42,975 nt of DNA from JAAYCB01 sp012744395 (GTDB lineage: Bacteria; Planctomycetota; Planctomycetia; Pirellulales; Thermoguttaceae). Position numbers and translations under genes: made by a program. Positions within the stretch are counted from its first letter, which is position 1, and each line of letters begins with the position of its first letter. The DNA lies in NCBI GenBank assembly GCA_028703175.1, contig JAQVNJ010000040.1:1-42975 (forward strand). The letters run 5' to 3'. Shown one piece after another: positions 34,484 through 41,739 of the stretch. A model generated the notes under the pieces. It did not search any database. It was not told where the DNA came from and saw only the letters and a list, made by a program, of their open reading frames with translations.

Positions 34484-35866
34484 CTACCCCATCGTCTCCT
34501 TGAGCAACTCAACCGCCGCGGCCGTCATCTCCCGCGCCGCGGTCGGCTGGTACGGCGGCAGGTCGACGATCTTGGGCACCACGATCGCCGAATACTCGCC
34601 GGCCTCGTAAGCCTTGGGATCGGGCACGTAACCGATCGAACCGTCGGCACAGCCGATCACGAGCGTATCCTTCAGCGGCGAATCGCGGCGGATTGCCAGC
34701 CCGTAGAAGCTGTAAAGTTCGCCCGGGTGAAACAGCATTCCCACCGGTCCCAGCCGGATCGCCCCAAGCGTGATCGGCAGCGACTTCACGTTGTGATCGC
34801 GGTGCTCGTTGCCGGCATACCAATCCGCGGCAAAACCGGCGTCGACCCACGGGCCCGACGCGCACTTGCTCGGGTCGCGGCGGTACTCGTCAATCCACTG
34901 CCCGAACCGCTCCATGTCGAAAGGAACGTTGAACGGCGCACTCCGCGCCCGCAGGCAGTCGACCGTTACCGGGGCGGCCTCGGTAATCGCCTGCTTCAAG
35001 GCGGGAGTGACGGCCGCCACCGTTTGCCGGATCTCACCCCGCCAGTCGCTCCCGTCGCCCGGGTTCACGTCGCCGAGGTGCCCCTGAAGGAGCGACGGGC
35101 GCAGCCCCAGTTCGCTCTGGATCTCCCTCGCCACCTCGCCCGGCCAATCGGGGCCCGCCTGTTGATCGGCATAACAGACCACGTGCGCCGAGAAATGATA
35201 CCACACCAGGTCCGGCTTTTTGCCCGCCCGGCGAAAGACCAAGGCGTGGAGCATCGTGTCGAGCCAACGCTCGGCGTCGGTCGACTCGGGACCGAACTCG
35301 GCGTCGGTGCGGGCAACGCCCGGCTTCACCGTGCGGTTGTGACTACCGCCCGTCGCCCGGCACTTGCCCAGCGACATTTCAGCCGGCGCCAGATCGGCCT
35401 GGGCCGCCACAATCGCCTCGACCGTGCGCTGCTCCACCGTGGCCATGTACTCCGGAGACATCCCGCCCCATTGCCGCAACGTGAGGAAAGTCGGCATGCT
35501 GTGATCGTGCGTGGCGACCACGTGGATGTTCTCGGCCGGAATTCCCGTCCGCCCCGCGGCCGATTGCTGAATCCGCGCCGTCATCTCATGACTCACGCCC
35601 AGCACGTCGAGCGAACAGATCGCCGCTTGCGTCGGGCCAAAGGCCAGCACCAGCGCCCGCACCGCCGCCGGCTGGCGAATCCCCTTGACCCGTCGCTCCT
35701 GCCCGGGCGGCTTGTGGAAGCCGGCCAGCTCGATCCCCAAAGGCGGCGTGATATCGGCCACACCCTCGCCCGCCCGCAGGCCCTCCGCGGCCGCTCCCCT
35801 GGCCGAGGTTGTTCCAAGAACCGCCATTCCACCGACCATCGCCGAGAGAAACTGCCGTCGCTGCAT
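34484..35866 (-). CDS. Exported neutral/alkaline ceramidase-like protein
   Basis: The 460-residue protein resembles the N-terminal domain of neutral non-lysosomal ceramidase, which hydrolyses ceramide N-acyl bonds. It starts at ATG 35864-35866 with a Tat-type signal 'MQRRQFLSAMVGGMAVLG'. The family-typical 'GVADITPPLGIELAGF' is at residues 35-50, a putative metal-binding 'VVATHDHSMPT' (H120, H122) follows, and 'LLQGHLGDVNPG' and 'LFHPGELYSFYGL' appear later. The active-site nucleophile is not obvious to me. Planctomycetes have many such proteins, usually annotated only as hypothetical or ceramidase-domain. Lipid or N-acyl substrate is inferred from fold similarity, not from visible residues. 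It is 103 bases from the 3' end of glyS, convergent. Confidence 0.8.
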   Translation of the reverse strand: MQRRQFLSAMVGGMAVLGTTSARGAAAEGLRAGEGVADITPPLGIELAGFHKPPGQERRVKGIRQPAAVRALVLAFGPTQAAICSLDVLGVSHEMTARIQQSAAGRTGIPAENIHVVATHDHSMPTFLTLRQWGGMSPEYMATVEQRTVEAIVAAQADLAPAEMSLGKCRATGGSHNRTVKPGVARTDAEFGPESTDAERWLDTMLHALVFRRAGKKPDLVWYHFSAHVVCYADQQAGPDWPGEVAREIQSELGLRPSLLQGHLGDVNPGDGSDWRGEIRQTVAAVTPALKQAITEAAPVTVDCLRARSAPFNVPFDMERFGQWIDEYRRDPSKCASGPWVDAGFAADWYAGNEHRDHNVKSLPITLGAIRLGPVGMLFHPGELYSFYGLAIRRDSPLKDTLVIGCADGSIGYVPDPKAYEAGEYSAIVVPKIVDLPPYQPTAAREMTAAAVELLKETMG

Positions 35867-36003
35867 GTCTCAATCTCCAGGAAACTAGGATTCCTTCTCG
35901 TGAAACCTCCAACATGGTACCACAAGCCGCCCCCAGGTTTCCAACGTATGCCGTGGAATTGAATGACCTTACGTGATTCCTGGAAACACACGGTTCCAGT
36001 CAA

Positions 36004-36090
36004 GATAGCCGCGTGGGCTTGCCCCGCGCTCCGTTGTTTACGAGACTTGTCGAAGCATGACCGAGCGCGGGGCAAGCCCACGCGGCTATC
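36004..36090. repeat. Long perfect inverted repeat with 28-base arms
   Basis: GATAGCCGCGTGGGCTTGCC (first 20 of 28 bases, 36004-36031) is exactly complementary to 36063-36090, around a 31-base loop. The arms share a 21-base core with the half-element at 4939-4959. Symmetry, arm length and recurrence suggest a small mobile or MITE-like element, or a REP-type palindrome; there is no encoded protein. It lies between the GH28-like and ceramidase-like genes (275-base gap), both read leftward. Confidence 0.85.
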
Positions 36091-36141
36091 AATCTCTCGC
36101 AAATCCCTCCGGAAATCACGCAACGCCATTTGCAGACGAAT

Positions 36142-37599
36142 TCACCGCGTCCCAAACCGGATATTGCGCGTATGGTCGCCAATCGTCACATCGGGTGAGT
36201 CGGCGGTCGCGACTTCTCCGAACCGGACGACGTTCTCGAACGTCAGATCCTCGACCGCATGTTCCTCGTCGTATCCGACCACGCGCATCTCTCCGCGGAA
36301 GTTCTCCCGCCTGCCGGTCACAGAGATGTCTTTGAACACGCACTCCGAGAGACGCCCCGCGCGGGTATACTTCCTGCCCGACACGGCACAGACCATCGGC
36401 CTGGCCAGGACCAGCACGATGTCGCCCCCGTCGGCGTTGATCCGAAAGTTCTCGAAACGCATCCGCCGCATCACCATGTCGTCGCTCGGCTGCAGAAAGA
36501 AGACGGCGTGGGACCAGAACTCCTCCGGCTTCCGATACGTGGGGCTGTAATGGAGCACGTCGATGTCGCGGGCCGTAAGATCCTGCATCAGCTCCGTTTC
36601 GCACTCGTATCCGATCCGGAAAACGTTGGCCAGGTCCGTCCAGAACTCGCACGCCTCGATCGTCATCTTCTCGCACGCCTTCCGGTCGTGTCCGGTCAGC
36701 CCCTTGATCGCGATGCAATCGTCCTGGGTCCGGATAAAGCAATTCCGGATCGTAACGTCGCACGAATTGACCAAGTCGATTCCGTCGTCATTCAGCACCC
36801 GCGAGCCGCAGATCTTGACGTTATCGATCAACACGCCGTCGCACCCATTCGGAACGAGCGCCCACGTCCAGGAACCGCGCAAGATCACGTCCCGGACGAC
36901 CAGGTTCTTGCACGACGTCATGTCCAGCATGAACCGTCCCGGCCCCTTGAGATGGGGATACTCGTTCCCGTCGAGGATGCCGCGCCCGCGCACCGTGATG
37001 TTCTCCCCCTCCGCCCGCACGGCCCCCTTCACCACCGCCCCGCCGGCCAGGTACAGCGTCTGGTTGTCGGTCAATCGGATATTCACCGGATTGTGGATTC
37101 CGGGTCCGAAATAGACCACGTTCGGATCGTCCGGTTTCGGCGGATCGGTCTCCAGCGGATTGGCGAAGAGCAGCAGCGGGCTGTTCCGCCCGTCGCGCTC
37201 GATCGCGATACGAAACGGTTTGCTCGCCGTGAACGTCAGGGCGTTCGGCTTCTCCAGCGTGGGCCGGATCCCGAATCGCTCGGGCAGAATGCTCGCCCCT
37301 TCGAGCGACTGGGGCGACGTCACGCGTACCGTGACTTCTCCCGAAAAGTCGAAGGAGGCGAAATAGTATTTCTTGTCGAAGAATTCCGTCTCCGCTCGAT
37401 AGACGTCGACCGGGTTGCCGTCGACCTCCACGCGGTAATCCTCCGTCGCCGCCTCGCCCGCCGGGGCGGGATAGGTGACCACCCGGCCCTCGGAGTCGGC
37501 ACGCGCCTTTATGGCCCCCATGCCGACGAAGAGAACCATGCCACAGCAGAAACAGCCGAGCCACTGCCGGCACGTTGTCTTGTTACCTGTTTCTCTCAT
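36142..37599 (-). CDS. Exported GH28-type right-handed beta-helix glycosidase-like protein
   Basis: The 485-residue protein starts at ATG 37597-37599 with GAGGCGAATC upstream. A signal peptide lies in residues 10-34 ('WLGCFCCGMVLFVGMGAIKARA'-like). An N-terminal beta domain (about 35-155) precedes a right-handed parallel beta-helix. The polygalacturonase-type motifs 'NDDGIDLVNSCDVTI' (D271, D272, D275) and 'RTQDDCIAIKG' (D293, D294) provide the carboxylates typical of GH28; the classical GHG and RIK motifs are changed or not clear, so substrate may not be pectin. The family also resembles uncharacterised planctomycete 'glycosyl hydrolase family 28' and dextranase-like proteins. It is one of several exported carbohydrate-active enzymes in this window and shares no operon with them. 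Confidence 0.85.
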   Translation of the reverse strand: MRETGNKTTCRQWLGCFCCGMVLFVGMGAIKARADSEGRVVTYPAPAGEAATEDYRVEVDGNPVDVYRAETEFFDKKYYFASFDFSGEVTVRVTSPQSLEGASILPERFGIRPTLEKPNALTFTASKPFRIAIERDGRNSPLLLFANPLETDPPKPDDPNVVYFGPGIHNPVNIRLTDNQTLYLAGGAVVKGAVRAEGENITVRGRGILDGNEYPHLKGPGRFMLDMTSCKNLVVRDVILRGSWTWALVPNGCDGVLIDNVKICGSRVLNDDGIDLVNSCDVTIRNCFIRTQDDCIAIKGLTGHDRKACEKMTIEACEFWTDLANVFRIGYECETELMQDLTARDIDVLHYSPTYRKPEEFWSHAVFFLQPSDDMVMRRMRFENFRINADGGDIVLVLARPMVCAVSGRKYTRAGRLSECVFKDISVTGRRENFRGEMRVVGYDEEHAVEDLTFENVVRFGEVATADSPDVTIGDHTRNIRFGTR

Positions 37600-37651
37600 G
37601 ATTCGCCTCGTATCATGTTCACTTGTTCCGCTGAGAATTTCTTCAGACGCC

Positions 37652-37671
37652 ATTCCCGCGAAGGCGGGAAT
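37652..37671. repeat. Small perfect palindrome, ATTCCCGC-GAAG-GCGGGAAT
   Basis: ATTCCCGC (37652-37659) and GCGGGAAT (37664-37671) pair around GAAG. The sequence type is a widespread dispersed palindrome in GC-rich genomes. It lies in the 265-base divergent region between the GH28-like gene and the short VCBS/VOC ORF. Confidence 0.6.
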
Positions 37672-37864
37672 CCAGACCGTCTGTCAATGTAGCGGTCGTG
37701 GCGGGTTCTTGACAACGCTCCGCGGATGATTCAAGCTCGAAACGGTCTCTCCGGCGGGGGGGCGTCGCAAGGCCGAACAGGTTGAGGCCGGTCGCGTGCG
37801 GAGAATCGTCATCGACATTCCGGCACCACGTGACCGTGACGGGACCGTGTGGAAAGGGACATTA

Positions 37865-38314
37865 GTGATTAGCCACGCGAAACGTCTCGTTGCGTTGTTG
37901 CTCGCCGGTTGGTCGATCCTCGCTCTGGCCGCCCCGGCGGCGACTGAGGAATCGAAACTCCAGCGGCTCAAGTACAACCACCCGGGCCTGGCGGTCGACC
38001 TGGGGGCAGGGCTGTGGGCATGGCCCTTGCCGATGGACGTCAACGGCGACGGGCGGATCGATAGGATCGTCAATGAGGAGGACGTGCCCTACAACGGCGT
38101 CTACGTCTTCGAGCATCCCGGCACGAACGACAAGCTACCGGTCTTCAAGCCGGCCCGGCGGCCCAGCAACGGCATGATCAACGCCGAAGCGGCCAAGGGG
38201 TTGAAGGTGCTGATCGAGCCGTTCGACGCCGGCATCGCCCGGGTCGGTTTCTATGAGGCCGAAGACGGCGCGGTCGTCGAGTTTATGGAGTACTACAACA
38301 AGCCGAAAGAGTAG
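37865..38314 (+). CDS. Short chimeric-looking exported ORF: VCBS-like N-terminus, VOC-like C-terminus
   Basis: GTG 37865 is preceded by GAAAGGGA at a good distance and gives 149 residues; a longer reading from 37796 exists but lacks such a site. The start is a signal peptide ('AKRLVALLLAGWSILALAAP'). Residues 31-103 ('LKYNHPGLAVDLGAGLWAWP' and 'PMDVNGDGRIDRIV') match the N-terminal part of much longer planctomycete VCBS/FG-GAP-type proteins. From about residue 104 the style changes to 'AAKGLKVLIEPFDAGIARVG', then 'GAVVEFMEYY', which resembles the C-terminal strands of VOC/glyoxalase folds. This looks like an in-frame fusion or deletion remnant, so it may not be functional. It lies nine bases before the propeller-methyltransferase gene and is probably co-transcribed with it. 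Confidence 0.6.
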   Translation: MISHAKRLVALLLAGWSILALAAPAATEESKLQRLKYNHPGLAVDLGAGLWAWPLPMDVNGDGRIDRIVNEEDVPYNGVYVFEHPGTNDKLPVFKPARRPSNGMINAEAAKGLKVLIEPFDAGIARVGFYEAEDGAVVEFMEYYNKPKE

Positions 38315-38323
38315 ATCCGGACC

Positions 38324-41300
38324 ATGAAGGACAACCAGCGCGGATCGTGGATCGCCGTTCTCTGCGCGGTGGCGTGGGCGTTGGCCGCGGCGAACGGAGC
38401 GGAGGGATGGGCTGCGGACTGGCCGACCCACCGGGGCAATAGCCAGCGGAATGCAGTCACGGAGGAACGGCTCTCACTGCCGCTCTCGCCGGTCTGGCTC
38501 CACCTGCCTCGGTTTGCGCCCGAGCCGGCCTGGCCGCCGCCGGCAAAACAGGATTTCTGGCACGGCGAGTCGAACCTGGCGCCCCGCGTCGATTTCGACC
38601 TGGCCTACCACGTGGCCGTCGCCGGTGACTCGCTCTTCTACGGCTCCCCCGCCGAACACGCGGTCCACTGCCTGGACGCCGGCACGGGCGCCCTGCGCTG
38701 GTCTTTCTTCACCGAGGGGCCCGTGCGATTCGCCCCGGTGGTGCGGGACGGCAAGGTCTATTTCGGCTCCGACGACGGCAACGTGTACGGCCTCAAGGCG
38801 ACTGGCGGCGAACTGCTATGGAAGTATCAACCCTCCTCGGACGACCGCCGCTTGCCGGGCAACGGCCACATGATCTCCTTATGGCCCGTTCGCACAGGCC
38901 TGGTGGTCGAGGACCAGGCGGTCTATGCGGGGGCCGGGCTGTTCCCCGACCACGGCGTCTACCTGTTCGCACTCGACGCCGACACGGGAAAGGAGGTCTG
39001 GAAACGATCCATTCCTCAACCCGCCCAGGGATACCTTGCCGCCGATGCGGGGGCCCTCTGGGTTCCCAGCGGCCGGACGGGCATGATGGCGGTCGCGCTC
39101 CGGGACGGGAAAGACGTCGGTTCGATCGACACCTGCGGCACCTACCTGGTGGCCACGCAAGGCCGGGTGTTTTGCGAAAGCAGCCGCTACCAGCGGCACC
39201 TGCTGATCTGGGGCGCATTGGCCCGCCCGGACCATTTCGTGACCGTCCAAGGCGAAACCGCCTACTTCCAGGGGCCACGTGAGATCGCCGCGCGGACGCT
39301 GACCCCCTATGTTCAGCGAGCGACCGAGTTGGCCAAGCAGCGCAGCCGTCACAGGAGACTGTCCGAGGAGTTGAAGAAAGCCGGCACTCGCGATCCGGCC
39401 AAGGCCGCTGCGCTCCGAAGCCAACTCGATGCGCTGCGGAAGACGATTGCGGACCTCGAAGATCAAGTCGAGAACAAATCCCATCTCTGGCGACGCAAGG
39501 ACTCAACGGCCCGCTCGTTTGTGCTGGCGGGCGACATGCTCTTCTGCGGACGAGACGGACGCGTTACCGCCGCGCAAACCGGCGACGGTGCCGAAGTCTG
39601 GACGGCGAAGGTTGCAGGCCGGGCCTACGGGCTGGCCGTTGCGCAAGGCCGGCTGTTCGTATCCACCGATGAGGGCGGCATCTACTGCTTCCAGTCCGGC
39701 CAGGCCGCCCCGCTGCAAACCGTGACGGCGCCGGAACCCGCTTCACCATATCCCCACGATGACCTCGATGCCGCGTACACTGCGGCGGCCGAGACGATCC
39801 TCGGCCAGGTGCCCGATCACAAGGGGTATGCGCTGGTTCTGGATTGCGGCGAGGGGCGGCTGGCTTGCGAGATCGCCAAACGATCGGAGTTCCGGGTCGT
39901 GGGCGTCGAAGCCGACGCGGCCAAGGCGGCCCGCGCCCGCGAGTCCCTGGCCAAAACCGCACTCCTCGGCCGGGTCAGCGTGCATCACATTCCCAAAGGG
40001 AAGCTGCCCTATCCCAAGTACTTCGCCAACCTCGTCGTATCGGACGACGCGGTTGTCTCCGGCAAGTTGCCGGCGGATTGGTCCGAGATTCGGCGGGTGC
40101 TGCGGCCTTACGGGGGCGTGGCCATGTTCGGCGGCCCGCGACTGACGACGGCGGCGGCCGAGGAATCGCTCCGCGCCGCGGCGGTCGAGGGGAGCCGGGT
40201 CCTTTCCGACCGCGGCGTCTGGGTGGCGCTGCGGCGCGGGGCCCTGGCCGGGGCCGGCGAGTGGACCCACCAATACGCCAACCCGGCCAATACGACCTGC
40301 AGCGGCGACACCCTCGTTCGCGGCAGAATGGCGCCGCTATGGTTCGGCCAGCCCGGCCCTCGCGACATGATCGACCGCCACAACCGCACCATGGCGCCGC
40401 TGTGGAAGGAGGGGCGCCTGTTCGTCCCGGCCAACGAGCGGGTGATCGCCCTGGATGCCTACAACGGCACCCGACTCTGGGAGGTCGACCTGCCGGGCTC
40501 GCGGCGTCTGGGCGTGATGAAGGACGCGGCCCACATGGCCCTCGCTGACGACCTCCTCTACATCGCGGTGGCCGATGCCTGCTGCGGCCTGAACGTCGCC
40601 ACCGGCCGGCGGGAGGTCGTGCTCCAGTCGCCACCGCCTGAAGTGAGTGGAAAATACCAGTGGGGCTACGTCGCCGTCGTCGAGGACCAGATCTTCGGCA
40701 GCATCCAGAAATCGGGCGCCTCGCTCAACCGGCAGGGCAACATGTGCCCCATCCTGGAAGGCGACTTCCGCCAGATCATCCTGAGCGAGGAGCTGTTCAG
40801 CCTCGACCGCCGGACGGGTCAGACCAGGTGGCGCTACGCGGGGGCGATCCCCAACAGCGCCGTTGCCCTGGGGGACGGCCGTGTTTATTTCCTCGAAGCC
40901 CGCGACGGGGCGCCGGCCGGAAGAAGCCTCAACGGCCGCGTCCGCATCGACCAGCTCTTCAGCGGCCCCACCTTCCTGGTCGCCCTCGACGCGAAATCCG
41001 GCCGGAAGGTCTGGGAGATCCCGCTCAGACTGCCGTTCGAGCACATCGTCTACCTCTGCTATGCGCCGGCCACCGACGCCGTTCTCCTCAGTGGCACGTT
41101 CAACGGCAAGGTCGGCGCGGAAGACCATGTTTTCTACGGCCTCCGCACGTTCCGATCCGATACAGGCGCCCTTCTGTGGCAGCAGGATATCGCCGCAGGC
41201 GACATCAACGGAACCCACGGCGAGCAATGGCAGCACCCGGTGATCCTCGACGGCGAGGTCCTTACGAAGTACTTCGAGTGCGACCTGCGGACCGGCGCGC

Positions 41301-41572
41301 TCCTGCCAAGGCGGACGTTCCATCCCGGTCACGGGTGCGGAACCCTGTCGGGCTCGGCGTCCACGATCTTCCTCCGCGGCGGAAACCCGCAGATGTTCGA
41401 TATGACCAGCGGCACCGGCGCCGCGCTGAACCACGTGAGCCGCCCAGGCTGCTTCGTCAACATCATTCCCGCCGGCGGAATCATCTCCATCCCCGAGTCC
41501 AGTTCCGGCTGCACCTGCAGCTATCCCCTCCAGGCGTCCTTCGCCTACGTGCCCGAGCCGGAACCGGACTGA
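38324..41572 (+). CDS. Exported PQQ-type propeller protein with an embedded methyltransferase-like domain
   Basis: The 1082-residue protein has a signal peptide (residues 8-30, 'WIAVLCAVAWALAAANGAEG'). A first PQQ/BamB-like propeller covers about residues 32-470 ('GALRWSFFTEGPVRFAPVV', 'DGKVYFGSDDGNVYGL'), interrupted near 331-390 by an Arg/Glu/Lys-rich coiled coil. Residues about 480-625 form a Rossmann-type segment with 'LVLDCGEGRLACEIAK' (D507-C-G-E-G511), 'VVGVEADAAKAARARESL' and 'LRPYGGVAMFGG', the class I SAM-methyltransferase pattern. A second propeller follows (640-1060: 'VIALDAYNGTRLWEVDLPGS', 'LLYIAVADACCGLNVATG', 'FLVALDAKSGRKVWEIP'). The combination in one exported chain is odd because SAM is cytoplasmic. 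It could be a structural relic or a binding domain. No enzymatic activity is claimed. Confidence 0.88.
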   Translation: MKDNQRGSWIAVLCAVAWALAAANGAEGWAADWPTHRGNSQRNAVTEERLSLPLSPVWLHLPRFAPEPAWPPPAKQDFWHGESNLAPRVDFDLAYHVAVAGDSLFYGSPAEHAVHCLDAGTGALRWSFFTEGPVRFAPVVRDGKVYFGSDDGNVYGLKATGGELLWKYQPSSDDRRLPGNGHMISLWPVRTGLVVEDQAVYAGAGLFPDHGVYLFALDADTGKEVWKRSIPQPAQGYLAADAGALWVPSGRTGMMAVALRDGKDVGSIDTCGTYLVATQGRVFCESSRYQRHLLIWGALARPDHFVTVQGETAYFQGPREIAARTLTPYVQRATELAKQRSRHRRLSEELKKAGTRDPAKAAALRSQLDALRKTIADLEDQVENKSHLWRRKDSTARSFVLAGDMLFCGRDGRVTAAQTGDGAEVWTAKVAGRAYGLAVAQGRLFVSTDEGGIYCFQSGQAAPLQTVTAPEPASPYPHDDLDAAYTAAAETILGQVPDHKGYALVLDCGEGRLACEIAKRSEFRVVGVEADAAKAARARESLAKTALLGRVSVHHIPKGKLPYPKYFANLVVSDDAVVSGKLPADWSEIRRVLRPYGGVAMFGGPRLTTAAAEESLRAAAVEGSRVLSDRGVWVALRRGALAGAGEWTHQYANPANTTCSGDTLVRGRMAPLWFGQPGPRDMIDRHNRTMAPLWKEGRLFVPANERVIALDAYNGTRLWEVDLPGSRRLGVMKDAAHMALADDLLYIAVADACCGLNVATGRREVVLQSPPPEVSGKYQWGYVAVVEDQIFGSIQKSGASLNRQGNMCPILEGDFRQIILSEELFSLDRRTGQTRWRYAGAIPNSAVALGDGRVYFLEARDGAPAGRSLNGRVRIDQLFSGPTFLVALDAKSGRKVWEIPLRLPFEHIVYLCYAPATDAVLLSGTFNGKVGAEDHVFYGLRTFRSDTGALLWQQDIAAGDINGTHGEQWQHPVILDGEVLTKYFECDLRTGALLPRRTFHPGHGCGTLSGSASTIFLRGGNPQMFDMTSGTGAALNHVSRPGCFVNIIPAGGIISIPESSSGCTCSYPLQASFAYVPEPEPD

Positions 41573-41641
41573 CGCATCAGGACCCTTGTTCAACGCCCAG
41601 CCGCAACCGCCGGCTCGCTTAGGATCGCCGAGCAAATGACT

Positions 41642-41668
41642 GTCGCCTTTCGCTCCGCGAAAGGCGAC
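41642..41668. repeat. 12-bp perfect hairpin between converging genes
   Basis: GTCGCCTTTCGC (41642-41653) pairs perfectly with 41657-41668 around TCC. It has no T-run on either side, so classical intrinsic termination is not clear, but its position 70 bases after each gene end suggests a shared transcript end or a dispersed REP-like element. Confidence 0.65.
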
Positions 41669-41739
41669 CATGCCACATTGGTTGATTCAACCGTCCTTAT
41701 TCCTGCCAGCGATCTTGGTCATCCAGTACAATTGCCCGA

